A DNA stretch of 64,000 bases from Bacteroides sp. AN502(2024) (GCF_041227145.1 NZ_JBGFSP010000003.1:3596001-3660000); one strand, 5' to 3'. Shown: positions 16,559 to 26,389, counted from the stretch's first letter. The notes: generated from the letters alone by a model not told the origin. Translations and numbers: made by a program.

Positions 16559-17488
16559 ATGAAGAATATACTCCTTTTATATTGTTTACTGGCGGTTGCA
16601 GCAGTGAGTCTGAAAGCCCGGGAAATACGCCCCATGCCAGCTGATTCGGCCTATGGCGTAGTACATATTTCTGTTTGCAATTTGCGCGAGGAAGGCAAAT
16701 TTACTTCCGGCATGAGTACGCAGGCATTGTTGGGAATGCCGGTCAAGGTGCTTCAGTATAACGGTTGGTACGAGATACAAACACCGGATGATTATACCGG
16801 ATGGGTGCACCGGATGGTAATTACTCCCATGTCGAAGGAGAGGTATGATGAATGGAACCGGACGGAAAAGATTGTGGTTACTTCACATTATGGATTTGCA
16901 TTTGAAAAACCGGATGAAAGTTCCCGCCCCGTCTCCGATGTGGTTGCAGGCAATCGTTTGAAGTGGGAGGGTAGCCAAGGGCATTTTTATCAGGTTGCTT
17001 ATCCCGACGGTCGGAAAGCATATATTCCGAAATCCATTTCGCGACCGGAAACGGAATGGAGAGCTTCACTGAAACAAGATGTTGAAAGTATCATTGAGAC
17101 AGCTTACTCAATGAGGGGGATTCCTTACTTATGGGGAGGAACCTCTTCCAAAGGAGTGGATTGTAGCGGATTCGTCCGAACCGTACTTTTTATGCATGAT
17201 ATTATGATTCCGAGAGATGCATCTCAGCAGGCTTATGTGGGCGAACGCATTGATATTACTCCTGACTTTTCCAATGTCAAACGGGGGGATCTGGTGTTTT
17301 TCGGCCGGAAAGCGGCTGCGGAACATAAAGAAGACATTTCTCACGTTGGTATTTACCTCGGAAACAAGCAATTTATCCACGCATTGGGGGATGTACACGT
17401 CAGCAGCATGAATCCTGCAGATCCAAACTATGATGAATTCAATACGAAGCGTTTACTCTTTGCTGTCCGTTTCTTATTTACTGAATGA
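16559..17488 (+). CDS. C40 family (NlpC/P60) cell-wall peptidase with SH3 domains
   Basis: The 309-residue protein has a signal peptide (residues 1-20, ending SLKA). Bacterial SH3-like segments follow at about 30-90 and 103-160. The NlpC/P60 domain occupies 175-305, with the catalytic cysteine C202 in GVDCSGFVRT and histidines H262 (SHVGIYLG) and H274 (FIHALGD). These enzymes cleave the D-gamma-glutamyl-diaminopimelate bond of peptidoglycan stem peptides, probably in the periplasm during turnover or recycling. It diverges from rnpB and is monocistronic. Confidence 0.95.
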   Translation: MKNILLLYCLLAVAAVSLKAREIRPMPADSAYGVVHISVCNLREEGKFTSGMSTQALLGMPVKVLQYNGWYEIQTPDDYTGWVHRMVITPMSKERYDEWNRTEKIVVTSHYGFAFEKPDESSRPVSDVVAGNRLKWEGSQGHFYQVAYPDGRKAYIPKSISRPETEWRASLKQDVESIIETAYSMRGIPYLWGGTSSKGVDCSGFVRTVLFMHDIMIPRDASQQAYVGERIDITPDFSNVKRGDLVFFGRKAAAEHKEDISHVGIYLGNKQFIHALGDVHVSSMNPADPNYDEFNTKRLLFAVRFLFTE

Positions 17489-17526
17489 ATGTCAGAGTAT
17501 TAATGTCATCTGACATACAACGAATG

Positions 17527-17534
17527 TAAATTTG
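17527..17534 (+). promoter_or_regulatory. Possible -7 box upstream of the HtrA gene
   Basis: TAAATTTG fits the consensus but lies 160 bases before the start codon at 17695. If used, the mRNA would have a long leader. Confidence 0.35.
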
Positions 17535-17694
17535 TCAGGTTCTGCCGTTAACCGCTGTTAAGCTCCAAATAGTCTCTGTTAAAAGTGAACAAAAAAGAGT
17601 GACAAGTAGAATAAGTGAACGATATTTGTTGTTATTTTAACATCGTAAAAGTTAAAACAATGTCGAATATTAACAATTTAAAGAATTATAAATC

Positions 17695-19230
17695 ATGAAA
17701 CAGACAACAAAGAACATTCTGGGAGTAGGAGCAATCGTGCTTCTTAGCTCAGGAGTTGCAGGATTGACAACTTATAAATTGTTGCAATCTAACGAACCTG
17801 TGAAAGAGACATCTTTCTATGAGATGTTCAAGCAGAATCCCAATGTGAAATTGGCTGCTTTTGATGCTGTGAATGCTCAACCTGTTGATTTGACTCAGGC
17901 TGCGGAGAATTCGCTTCATGCTGTCGTACATATAAGGTCTACTCAAGAAGCTAAAACAAGAACGGTTCAGCAAGCGCCGGACATTTTCGATTTCTTTTTT
18001 GGTGATGGACGCGGACAGCAGCGGCAGGTACAGTCTCAACCTCGTGTAGGGTTTGGTTCGGGTGTCATCATCTCGAAGGATGGATATATCGTAACGAATA
18101 ATCACGTGATTGAAGGTGCGGATGAAATTAGTGTGAAACTGAATGATAACCGTGAGTTTAAAGGACGGGTGATTGGTACTGATCCCAGCACTGACCTTGC
18201 ATTGGTGAAAATAGAAGGTGATGATCTGCCGACTATTCCGGTAGGAGACTCCGAAGCGTTGAAAGTAGGGGAGTGGGTATTGGCGGTAGGTAACCCGTTC
18301 AATCTGAATTCTACCGTAACTGCCGGTATCGTAAGTGCAAAAGCCCGTTCTCTGGGTGTATATAATGGGGGTATAGAATCATTCATTCAAACAGATGCTG
18401 CTATCAACCAGGGTAATAGTGGTGGTGCGCTGGTAAATGCCAAAGGTGAACTGGTCGGTATCAACTCGGTGCTTTCTTCTCCGACAGGTGCTTATGCCGG
18501 ATATGGTTTCGCTATCCCGACCAGTATTATGACGAAGGTAATTGCCGACCTGAAACAATATGGAACAGTACAACGTGCATTGCTTGGTATTCGTGGAGGT
18601 TCTATCGGTAGCAGTTTGATGGACGATCGTCAGCCGATTGACGAGTCCGGTAAGACATTGGCGGATAAGGCTAAGGAACTGGGTGTAGTAGAAGGTGTAT
18701 GGGTTTCTGAAATTGTGGAAAATGGTTCTGCAGCAGGTGCTGACATCAAAGTGGATGACGTGATTATCGGTTTGGATAATAAGAAGGTATCTAATATGGC
18801 CGACTTGCAGGAAGCACTTGCTAAACATCGTCCGGGTGATAAAGTGAAAGTGAAACTGATGCGCGGTAAGAAGGAAAAGACCGTTGAAGTAACGTTGAAG
18901 AACGAGCAAGGTACCACCAAGATTGTGAAGGATGCAGGTATGGAAATCCTGGGAGCTGCTTTCAAAGAGTTGTCGGGTGACTTGAAAAAACAATTGAATC
19001 TGGGCTATGGGCTGCAAGTAACGGGAGTCTCTTCCGGTAAGATGTCAGAGGCAGGAGTTCGTAAAGGTTTCATTATTCTGAAAGCGAACGACCAGCCGAT
19101 GCGCAAAGTGAGCGATCTGGAAGAAGTTATGAAAGCTGCCGTTAAGTCTCCGAACCAGGTATTGTTCCTGACCGGTGTGTTCCCATCAGGTAAACGCGGA
19201 TATTTCGCAGTCGATCTGACTCAAGAGTAA
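17695..19230 (+). CDS. DegP/HtrA-type periplasmic serine endoprotease (Do family)
   Basis: The 511-residue protein has an N-terminal hydrophobic segment (residues 8-27) acting as signal peptide or anchor. The trypsin-like domain carries the triad H137 (TNNHVIEGAD), D167 (STDLALVKIEG) and S242 (QGNSGGALVN). A phenylalanine-rich loop with QQRQVQSQ at about 96-117 resembles the LA loop. Two PDZ domains follow (about 290-395 and 405-505). Such proteins degrade or refold misfolded envelope proteins. A good intrinsic terminator follows the gene. Its regulation is unclear; the leader is long. Confidence 0.95.
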   Translation: MKQTTKNILGVGAIVLLSSGVAGLTTYKLLQSNEPVKETSFYEMFKQNPNVKLAAFDAVNAQPVDLTQAAENSLHAVVHIRSTQEAKTRTVQQAPDIFDFFFGDGRGQQRQVQSQPRVGFGSGVIISKDGYIVTNNHVIEGADEISVKLNDNREFKGRVIGTDPSTDLALVKIEGDDLPTIPVGDSEALKVGEWVLAVGNPFNLNSTVTAGIVSAKARSLGVYNGGIESFIQTDAAINQGNSGGALVNAKGELVGINSVLSSPTGAYAGYGFAIPTSIMTKVIADLKQYGTVQRALLGIRGGSIGSSLMDDRQPIDESGKTLADKAKELGVVEGVWVSEIVENGSAAGADIKVDDVIIGLDNKKVSNMADLQEALAKHRPGDKVKVKLMRGKKEKTVEVTLKNEQGTTKIVKDAGMEILGAAFKELSGDLKKQLNLGYGLQVTGVSSGKMSEAGVRKGFIILKANDQPMRKVSDLEEVMKAAVKSPNQVLFLTGVFPSGKRGYFAVDLTQE

Positions 19231-19281
19231 TATATATAAAGTAAGAAGATTGCAGGATAAGCTAATGAAATTGAAAAAGGG

Positions 19282-19313
19282 TGCCGACAATGAACTTGTC
19301 GGCATCTCTTTTT
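19282..19313 (+). terminator. Intrinsic terminator after the HtrA gene
   Basis: TGCCGACAA (19282-19290) and TTGTCGGCA (19296-19304) form a perfect 9-bp stem with a 5-base loop. The T-rich stretch TCTCTTTTTG follows. Confidence 0.85.
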
Positions 19314-19378
19314 GTTTTATGGGTAAAAAATATAGTGTAAAAGTTACTTAATTTTATATGTGGACAAATTATTTGTCG

Positions 19379-19386
19379 TAACTTTG
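19379..19386 (+). promoter_or_regulatory. -7 promoter box for rpoD
   Basis: TAACTTTG matches the consensus and lies 24 bases before the ATG at 19411. The longer open frame from 19360 would start upstream of this promoter, which argues for the later start. Confidence 0.6.
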
Positions 19387-19410
19387 CACACCAAATCTGT
19401 TTTTAATAGA

Positions 19411-20271
19411 ATGAGACAACTAAAGATTACCAAAAGTATCACTAACAGAGAGAGCGCTTCTCTTGATAAGTATTTGCAGGAAATCGGCCGTGAAGATCTG
19501 ATTACTGTCGAAGAAGAAGTGGAACTCGCTCAACGCATTCGTAAGGGTGACCGTGTAGCATTGGAAAAGTTGACACGTGCCAATCTTCGTTTCGTCGTAT
19601 CTGTGGCCAAACAGTACCAGAACCAGGGTTTGAGTTTGCCGGACTTGATTAATGAAGGCAATTTAGGACTGATTAAGGCTGCCGAGAAATTTGATGAGAC
19701 ACGTGGATTCAAGTTCATTAGTTATGCTGTATGGTGGATTCGCCAGTCTATTCTGCAAGCATTGGCAGAGCAGTCGCGTATTGTTCGTCTCCCGCTGAAT
19801 CAGGTAGGTTCGCTGAATAAGATCAGTAAGGCCTTCTCGAAGTTCGAACAGGAGAACGAGCGGCGTCCGTCTCCCGAGGAGTTGGCAGACGAACTGGAAA
19901 TCCCGGTTGATAAAATCTCCGATACGCTGAAGGTGTCCGGGCGTCATATTTCGGTGGATGCGCCTTTTGTGGAAGGAGAGGATAACAGCTTGTTGGATGT
20001 GTTGGTTAACGATGATTCGCCAATGGCGGACCGCTCTCTGGTTAATGAGTCTCTTGCGAAGGAAATTGATAGAGCTCTTTCTACGTTAACCGATAGGGAA
20101 AAAGAAATCATTCAGATGTTTTTCGGTATCGGACAGCAAGAAATGACATTAGAAGAAATCGGCGATAAGTTTGGTCTCACACGTGAGCGCGTTCGTCAGA
20201 TTAAAGAAAAAGCAATTAGAAGACTAAGACAAAGTAATCGTAGTAAATTGCTCAAGGCTTACTTGGGATAA
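19411..20271 (+). CDS. rpoD: Primary RNA polymerase sigma factor (RpoD/SigA, Bacteroidetes short type)
   Basis: The 286-residue protein starts [15 protein letters not shown]. Region 1.2 includes [19 protein letters not shown]. Region 2 has the core-binding and -10-recognition helices ([36 protein letters not shown], about residues 78-113). Regions 3 and 4 end with the helix-turn-helix [27 protein letters not shown]. It lacks the large non-conserved region and region 1.1 of E. coli sigma-70, as is usual in Bacteroidetes. It directs transcription from the TAnnTTTG-type promoters seen throughout this window. A strong terminator follows. Confidence 0.96.
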   Translation: MRQLKITKSITNRESASLDKYLQEIGREDLITVEEEVELAQRIRKGDRVALEKLTRANLRFVVSVAKQYQNQGLSLPDLINEGNLGLIKAAEKFDETRGFKFISYAVWWIRQSILQALAEQSRIVRLPLNQVGSLNKISKAFSKFEQENERRPSPEELADELEIPVDKISDTLKVSGRHISVDAPFVEGEDNSLLDVLVNDDSPMADRSLVNESLAKEIDRALSTLTDREKEIIQMFFGIGQQEMTLEEIGDKFGLTRERVRQIKEKAIRRLRQSNRSKLLKAYLG

Positions 20272-20309
20272 GTAAGAAATATCAGTTTCTGAAAGAAAAA
20301 AAGAATTTG

Positions 20310-20362
20310 AGTCGCATAAGTCGCACTTTTCATATCGAAGAATGTACTTATGCGGCTTTTTT
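20310..20362 (+). terminator. Intrinsic terminator after rpoD
   Basis: AGTCGCATAAGT (20310-20321) pairs with ACTTATGCGGCT (20346-20357) at 11 of 12 positions, followed by a T-run. Confidence 0.75.
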
Positions 20363-20461
20363 ACATGAGATCCGTTCTATCACTCAATCTTGTACTGTGT
20401 GAGTTTTATGAAGAAGGTTGTTTTTATTTGAGATAAATAGAGGTAATCTCCTCTTTTTTGT

Positions 20462-20469
20462 TATCTTTG
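20462..20469 (+). promoter_or_regulatory. -7 promoter box for the small exported protein gene
   Basis: TATCTTTG is an exact match 21 bases before the ATG at 20491. Confidence 0.6.
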
Positions 20470-20490
20470 CGAAGTTAAAAATTATATGAT

Positions 20491-20892
20491 ATGAAATACG
20501 TAAAAATACTATTTGCAATTGCACTTGTGTTTACCATGTGCTCCGCTTTTTCCTTGAAAAAAGACCATTCTAAACCAATTTATGCTTTTGGAATTTCTGC
20601 CTCATTTACGGATACGGTAGTCTATTTCACGGACATTCAGATATTGGATAGTGCGAAGGTTAGCAAGGAAGGCTTCTTGCTTCATCGCGAATTATATAGT
20701 TATCAGTTGAAGAATTATTTGGAAGATAATCAATTGCAGCAGAATAGTACTTGTATGATTTACTTCTCGGGAAACAGAAAAAAGTTGGAAAAAGAAGCAA
20801 CGAAAATTCTGAATAAATACAAGAAAAATAATGGAATGCTAGTATCGCGGGTTGATCCGGATAAATTCCGTTTTATGAAGCCGGAAGAGTAA
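20491..20892 (+). CDS. Small exported protein of unknown function
   Basis: The 133-residue protein has a hydrophobic N-terminal segment that looks like a signal peptide (residues 1-20, MKYVKILFAIALVFTMCSAF). The mature part is basic and rich in lysine and tyrosine, including KKLEKEATKILNKYKKNNG near residue 97. I do not recognise a named family. The gene has its own -7 box 21 bases upstream and its own terminator 28 bases downstream, so it is a separate unit between rpoD and the clostripain-like gene. The coding call is firm because of these signals and normal codon use. Confidence 0.8.
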   Translation: MKYVKILFAIALVFTMCSAFSLKKDHSKPIYAFGISASFTDTVVYFTDIQILDSAKVSKEGFLLHRELYSYQLKNYLEDNQLQQNSTCMIYFSGNRKKLEKEATKILNKYKKNNGMLVSRVDPDKFRFMKPEE

Positions 20893-20920
20893 GATGTGAT
20901 AGTTAAATTGTTAATATAGT

Positions 20921-20952
20921 AAGAGATGCAGGTTTGCATCTCTTATTTTTTT
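20921..20952 (+). terminator. Intrinsic terminator after the small exported protein gene
   Basis: AAGAGATGCA (20921-20930) and TGCATCTCTT (20935-20944) form a perfect 10-bp stem with loop GGTT, followed by a T-run. The next gene's -7 box begins at the end of that T-run. Confidence 0.85.
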
Positions 20953-20959
20953 ATCTTTG
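20952..20959 (+). promoter_or_regulatory. -7 promoter box for the clostripain-like gene
   Basis: TATCTTTG matches the consensus and abuts the preceding terminator. It shows that the open frame starting at TTG 20957 cannot be the real start; the ATGs at 20972, 20981 or 20984 are downstream of it. Confidence 0.6.
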
Positions 20960-20980
20960 TCCCCGTTATTAATGAGGAAT

Positions 20981-22150
20981 ATGATGAAAAAGATTAAAAT
21001 ATTATCACTTTTGTTCAGTGTTGCAATGTTGTTGGCAGCTTGTCACGATGAAGAAGATGTTTCTGTCCCGGTAACAGCTAAAACAGTTTTGATGTATCTT
21101 GTTGGAGATAATGATATAGGTGATGATATATATAGTAATATAGCATCGGTTGAGCAAGGGTTGAGTGAAGTTGCATCTCCCGGTACATTTGTGATCTATT
21201 GGGATGGTGGAAGTGGGAAGAGTGAATTTCCTGTTCCAACTTTATTTAAATATGAAGTTGACGGTAAAGGTACAGTGGGCAAAAGAGAGATAATTAAAAC
21301 CTACAATAGTCAGAATTCGGTATCAAGTGAAATTATAAATAAGGTATTGAAGGATGTGGAATTTTATTGTCCAGCTGAAAAATATGGCTTGATTTTTGGC
21401 TCTCACGCTACTGGATGGTTACCTGTTAATCATAGTAAAAGCCGCTCTTTCGGAGATGATGATGGGGCTAAAATAGATATACCTGACTTGGTAGGAGCCC
21501 TCTCTCGATCTGGCATTCATTTTGATTATATACTGTTTGATGCTTGTTTAATGTCACAAGTGGAAGTTGCTTATGAATTAAGAAATGTCGCTGATTATCT
21601 GATTCTTTCTCCGGCAGAAGTGTTAAGTAAGGGATTCCCTTATTTTGAAATGACAAAGTATTTGTTAGCTCTGGATGATACAGAACAGAATATGATAGAT
21701 GCTGCAAAAGCTTTTATTGATTACTATAAAAATTCTTGGGCTACAATTGCGGTGATAAAAACTGCTGAAATGCAAGGCTTGGCGAATATAACTCACTCTA
21801 TTCTGGGACAGTATAAGGATAACTTGGTCAAATTTGATGAGAATAAAATAAATTATTTTCAAACGCATTATGGGTATGGTAGGGCTTCTTTGAATTATTC
21901 AACGTATGATTTTCGTGCTTTTATACGTGAACTGACTGATAATAATATTCCTTCTGATCTTGAAAATCAATTGGCAAGAATTGTTGTGTATAAAGATTAT
22001 GTAGATAAGTTAAGTTTGGTGAGTATAGATTCTGAGATATATTCGGGTATCGGGTGTTATATACCGGATGTTAGATATTCCAGATGGAATGCTTATTTTA
22101 GGAGTCTGGGCTGGTATTCCGCTGCCGGATGGAATGAGGTCGGTTGGTAA
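20981..22150 (+). CDS. Clostripain-related (C11 family) cysteine peptidase, lipoprotein
   Basis: The protein of about 390 residues has a lipoprotein signal peptide ending in the lipobox LLAAC, so it is exported and lipid-anchored. The C11 peptidase domain shows the catalytic histidine in YGLIFGSHATGW and the catalytic cysteine in YILFDACLMSQVEVAYEL. C11 enzymes cleave after arginine or lysine, often after self-activation. Its position after the promoter supports a start at 20981 (MMKKIKIL); 20984 and 20972 are alternatives. It is A/T-richer than its neighbours and is the last gene before a gene-poor region. Confidence 0.88.
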   Translation: MMKKIKILSLLFSVAMLLAACHDEEDVSVPVTAKTVLMYLVGDNDIGDDIYSNIASVEQGLSEVASPGTFVIYWDGGSGKSEFPVPTLFKYEVDGKGTVGKREIIKTYNSQNSVSSEIINKVLKDVEFYCPAEKYGLIFGSHATGWLPVNHSKSRSFGDDDGAKIDIPDLVGALSRSGIHFDYILFDACLMSQVEVAYELRNVADYLILSPAEVLSKGFPYFEMTKYLLALDDTEQNMIDAAKAFIDYYKNSWATIAVIKTAEMQGLANITHSILGQYKDNLVKFDENKINYFQTHYGYGRASLNYSTYDFRAFIRELTDNNIPSDLENQLARIVVYKDYVDKLSLVSIDSEIYSGIGCYIPDVRYSRWNAYFRSLGWYSAAGWNEVGW

Positions 22151-22238
22151 ATGAGGGTGGGGAGTTTGTCAGATGCTCATGTGTGTAGGATTCTCCTTGG
22201 TAAAGAACAAGTTATGAACAGCTCGGTGAAGGGGGATT

Positions 22239-22531
22239 GGGGTCAGTGGGGACACTTTTTCCGATTCGCTCACACACACGCACATACACGCACACACACG
22301 TGCGCGCGTAACCAAAGATTTATCCCTTTTTATTTATATATCTCCCCCTTGCTCCTTGTCCCCGGTTGGTATTCCGTTCGTTACTTCATCGGTTCGGTTT
22401 TGCAGATAAGTCATGTCCCGTTTGCATTTCTGATGTTTGCGGCATCCCCCATGCGTGATCATTTTCTACACCTATAGTATACGCGCACGCGTGTGTGTGA
22501 GTGAATCGGGACAAGTGTCCCCACTGTCCCC
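22239..22531. repeat. Large inverted repeat with CA/TG-rich inner ends
   Basis: The arms at 22239-22281 and 22489-22531 are near-perfect reverse complements, for example GTGGGGACACTTTTTCCGAT against ATCGGGACAAGTGTCCCCAC. The left arm continues into a CACACA/CACGCA tract and the right arm is preceded by GCGCACGCGTGTGTGTG. About 207 bases lie between. No open frame spans it. The shape suggests a small mobile or transcript-ending element. Confidence 0.65.
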
Positions 22532-22563
22532 GCCCTTTATAAACAAAGAATCCGGTCCGGTTT

Positions 22564-22716
22564 CTAAAGCTACGCTTTCCGGTTGCTAAAGCTATGCTTT
22601 CCGGTTTCTAAAGCTACGCTTTCCGGTTGCTAAAGCTATGCTTTCCGGTTGCTAAAGCTGTGCTTTACGAGTGCTAAAGCTGTGCTTTACGTTCTCTAAA
22701 ACGCCGCTTTGCCGGA
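22564..22716. repeat. Seven-unit tandem array of 22-bp hairpin repeats
   Basis: Units start at 22564, 22586, 22608, 22630, 22652, 22674 and 22696. The typical unit is CTAAAGCTACGCTTTCCGGT plus two bases. Each contains the palindrome AAAGC-nnn-GCTTT, and the variable centre alternates TAC, TAT, TAC, TAT, TGT, TGT. The last unit is degenerate. With no spacers, and a period that is not a multiple of three, it is neither CRISPR nor coding. Confidence 0.85.
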
Positions 22717-22894
22717 GTATGAGTGAATCCCCTTGAGCATGCGTGAATCCGCTTTATACTTTACCTGTCCTGTTGCTAAATTGCTCCGCTCTTCTTCCGA
22801 TTCTTTACCGGACAGCTTCACAAAGTAGAAAAAATATGTTCTACAACATCGTTGTCAATCAGCGTGTTAGTATAAATATGCAAAAAAAGTTCAG

Positions 22895-22903
22895 AAAAAA
22901 GAG
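22895..22903. repeat. Target site duplication, left copy
   Basis: AAAAAAGAG directly precedes the left terminal inverted repeat of the IS and is repeated exactly at 24240-24248. Confidence 0.85.
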
Positions 22904-24239
22904 CAATATTGTCCTAAATAAATTTTGAGCATGAGCTAACTGACTATACTGTTAAGTATAGCCTCGAGAGTTCAAAATCAATCCCCCCTAATCGTTTTCG
23001 ATGGTTTCGGGAGGTGGTGTAAATGGTTGATCAAGCCATTTTTGGAGGTCGATTTTGGTAAATGTGTTCAGCCGGAGCGTGACCACAAGGTTAGCCAATG
23101 CCCATTTGTATCTTGCGATGTGCTTTAGCCATGTCAGAATCAGCATTGTAGTCATAGCAGTCCATATTTGGGTCTCTACGGCATTGCGGGATGTGCCGAT
23201 AAAGCTCTTGATGCGTAGCAGTTGCTTGAGGTTGCGAAAGAAGATTTCTATGTTCCACCGAGCCTTGTACAGAGCCGCTATGCTTGATGCTGCCAATGTG
23301 AAGTTGTTTGTGAGTAACTCAATTTCAAAACCGTGTTCATCGTTCCATACTGCGATGCGACGTAAACGTTTGGGATATTTGGATTTGGCCGCCGAGAGTT
23401 CGAACTCGATTATTTCGTCAATAAGTACATTCTGAGCGTGTTTTTCAGGCAAAGGCAACTCCTCTATGGCTTTGTACCGGATATTGTCTTTATGACGCAC
23501 TACAAAGAACACGTTGCTGCTGTCCCAATTATTCAGCAATGAGTAGTCACAGTAGCCTCGGTCGGCTACTACAATACTATACGGATGTAACTCAATATCA
23601 AAAGCAGCTTTGTTGTCGGTGGTTTTGCCATCGGTGATATTCACGAACTCCGGCAAAAGACTGTCATAGTCCAATAGCGTGTGCATCTTGACCGCCCCCT
23701 TGGTGGTAGTGTAATGTGCCCAGTCATATATTGACAGAGTCAATGACACCAATGTGGAGTCGAGCAGTTTTATCGGCATCTTGAAACGGAACTTTCTTCG
23801 TTGCCATAGGGCTTGCTGTCCGAAATACTGAAACAACGAGTAGAATATGCCGCGAAAAACCGAACTGTCTCGGTTGGCGTTCTGATATGCTACCGTTGAC
23901 TTGGATGGTGCACGGTTGATTCCCAAATGATTGAGGTTGCCGGTGGCTGATTTCAGCCCGTTTGAGATATCTCTGACTGAATCACATCCTGAGAATTGGC
24001 TGAAAATCATGCTAACAAACTGACTCCATGTATTGTAGCCCTTGCAATGCTTGTCTGACCCCGAAGATTTTATGATTTTCTTGATATTTTCTTTCGGGAG
24101 ATGTGATATTACCTGTGCGAAAAGTGTTATATTTGCCATAGGAAGTAGATGAGTTGGTAGCTTGCTACTAAGGTAGTCATTTTACCTTAGTTCTACTTCC
24201 TTTTTATTTGTTCCCCCCAATTTATTTAGGACAATATTG
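22904..24239 (-). mobile_element. IS4-family insertion sequence, complete
   Basis: The 1336-bp element is bounded by perfect 21-bp terminal inverted repeats (22904-22924, starting CAATATTGTCCTAAATAAAT, and 24219-24239). It is flanked by a 9-bp direct repeat AAAAAAGAG at 22895-22903 and 24240-24248. It carries one transposase gene on the minus strand. Intact ends, target duplication and open reading frame indicate a recent, probably active insertion. The right end lies 18 bases from the -33 element of the first rRNA promoter. Confidence 0.95.
22988..24139 (-). CDS. IS4-family DDE transposase with DUF4372-type N-terminus
   Basis: The 383-residue transposase catalyses cut-and-paste movement of the surrounding IS. 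The N-terminal 75 residues (starting MANITLFAQVISHLPKENI) form a DUF4372-like DNA-binding domain. The RNase H-fold core has the first aspartate in LLDSTLVSL, the second in VVADRGYCDY and the glutamate in the YREK signature YKARWNIEIFFRNLK, with Y-R-E-K at IS4 spacing. The frame is intact, with no frameshift. The start ATG at 24137-24139 lies 80 bases inside the right end of the element. Confidence 0.95.
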   Translation of the reverse strand: MANITLFAQVISHLPKENIKKIIKSSGSDKHCKGYNTWSQFVSMIFSQFSGCDSVRDISNGLKSATGNLNHLGINRAPSKSTVAYQNANRDSSVFRGIFYSLFQYFGQQALWQRRKFRFKMPIKLLDSTLVSLTLSIYDWAHYTTTKGAVKMHTLLDYDSLLPEFVNITDGKTTDNKAAFDIELHPYSIVVADRGYCDYSLLNNWDSSNVFFVVRHKDNIRYKAIEELPLPEKHAQNVLIDEIIEFELSAAKSKYPKRLRRIAVWNDEHGFEIELLTNNFTLAASSIAALYKARWNIEIFFRNLKQLLRIKSFIGTSRNAVETQIWTAMTTMLILTWLKHIARYKWALANLVVTLRLNTFTKIDLQKWLDQPFTPPPETIEND

Positions 24240-24248
24240 AAAAAAGAG
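24240..24248. repeat. Target site duplication, right copy
   Basis: AAAAAAGAG directly follows the right terminal inverted repeat and matches 22895-22903. Confidence 0.85.
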
Positions 24249-24257
24249 TCGAATATA

Positions 24258-24289
24258 TTTGGATTGTAAATTAAAAGGTGGTACTTTTG
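24258..24289 (+). promoter_or_regulatory. rRNA operon promoter P1
   Basis: TTTG at 24258-24261 and TACTTTTG at 24282-24289 form a full -33/-7 promoter with a 20-base spacer. It lies about 350 bases upstream of 16S rRNA. The IS target duplication ends only 9 bases before the -33 element. Confidence 0.8.
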
Positions 24290-24385
24290 CACCCGCTTTC
24301 CGAGGGAGGACAGCCTGACAGGTTTGACATGATGCTTGCCGCATAAGGCACCTTGAAAATAAAGACAAAAAAACTTTGAAAAAAG

Positions 24386-24418
24386 TTTGGAGTTAATACA
24401 TAAAAGTCCTTATCTTTG
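24386..24418 (+). promoter_or_regulatory. rRNA operon promoter P2
   Basis: TTTG at 24386-24389 and TATCTTTG at 24411-24418 have a 21-base spacer. An A-rich tract lies just upstream (24357-24385), resembling an UP element. P1 and P2 share the downstream sequence GCA-CCGCTTTC or close to it. Confidence 0.85.
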
Positions 24419-24458
24419 CATCCGCTTTCTAAAAGAAAGCACGTGTTTCTGACACGTC

Positions 24459-24470
24459 AGTTCTTTGAAA
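24459..24470 (+). promoter_or_regulatory. boxA-like antitermination site in the rRNA leader
   Basis: AGTTCTTTGAAA resembles the boxA element bound by NusB/S10. A second similar element, CGATCTTTGACA, occurs at 26616-26627 before 23S rRNA, as is usual in rRNA operons. Confidence 0.5.
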
Positions 24471-24638
24471 TGTTGATAAACAATACAAGTAGTACAAGTA
24501 AAGAAATAGAACCGTCAATACTTGTCTGGTATATATGAATATATGTACAGGCACAGGTATTGTAATAAAGGTCAATGAAATTACGGCGTCCTGAACAGAG
24601 CGATATGATATCCTTGATTGGATATTCAATGATATTTT

Positions 24639-26168
<1,530 letters not shown>

Positions 26169-26389
26169 CTGGAGTGATGCCGTAGTGGTGGATGTCCTTA
26201 TCGTATGTTTAATATGTATCGTATGTAAGGTCCATCTCCACCCGGATACCTTTCAAGGTTCTGTTTTTTTTGTACTACTGGTACTTGTTTATTTATGATA
26301 TAGATCAACCATCTATAGAAGTATAGATATAGATCAACACGAGAGAAAACAGAAGCCGAGTCTAACATACAGGTAGACAAGGTTGAACT

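Larger units (their letters stand above)
22151..22894. other. Gene-free, repeat-rich stretch between the C11 peptidase gene and the IS element
   Basis: No coding sequence is supported here; the short open frames have no recognisable protein features and run through simple repeats. The stretch holds CA/TG-rich inverted repeat arms (22239-22281 and 22489-22531), a 22-bp hairpin repeat array (22564-22716), two short GTGAATCC repeats near 22723-22750, and an A-rich end that carries the IS target duplication. Confidence 0.7.

Noticed and set aside
22151..22477. 108-codon frame after the clostripain-like gene
   Set aside because: It runs through a CA-repeat and one arm of an inverted repeat (HTHAHTRTHT-type translation), with no promoter or protein features.
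22564..22716. Possible CRISPR array
   Set aside because: The repeats are directly adjacent with no unique spacers, the unit is only 22 bp, and no cas genes are in the window.
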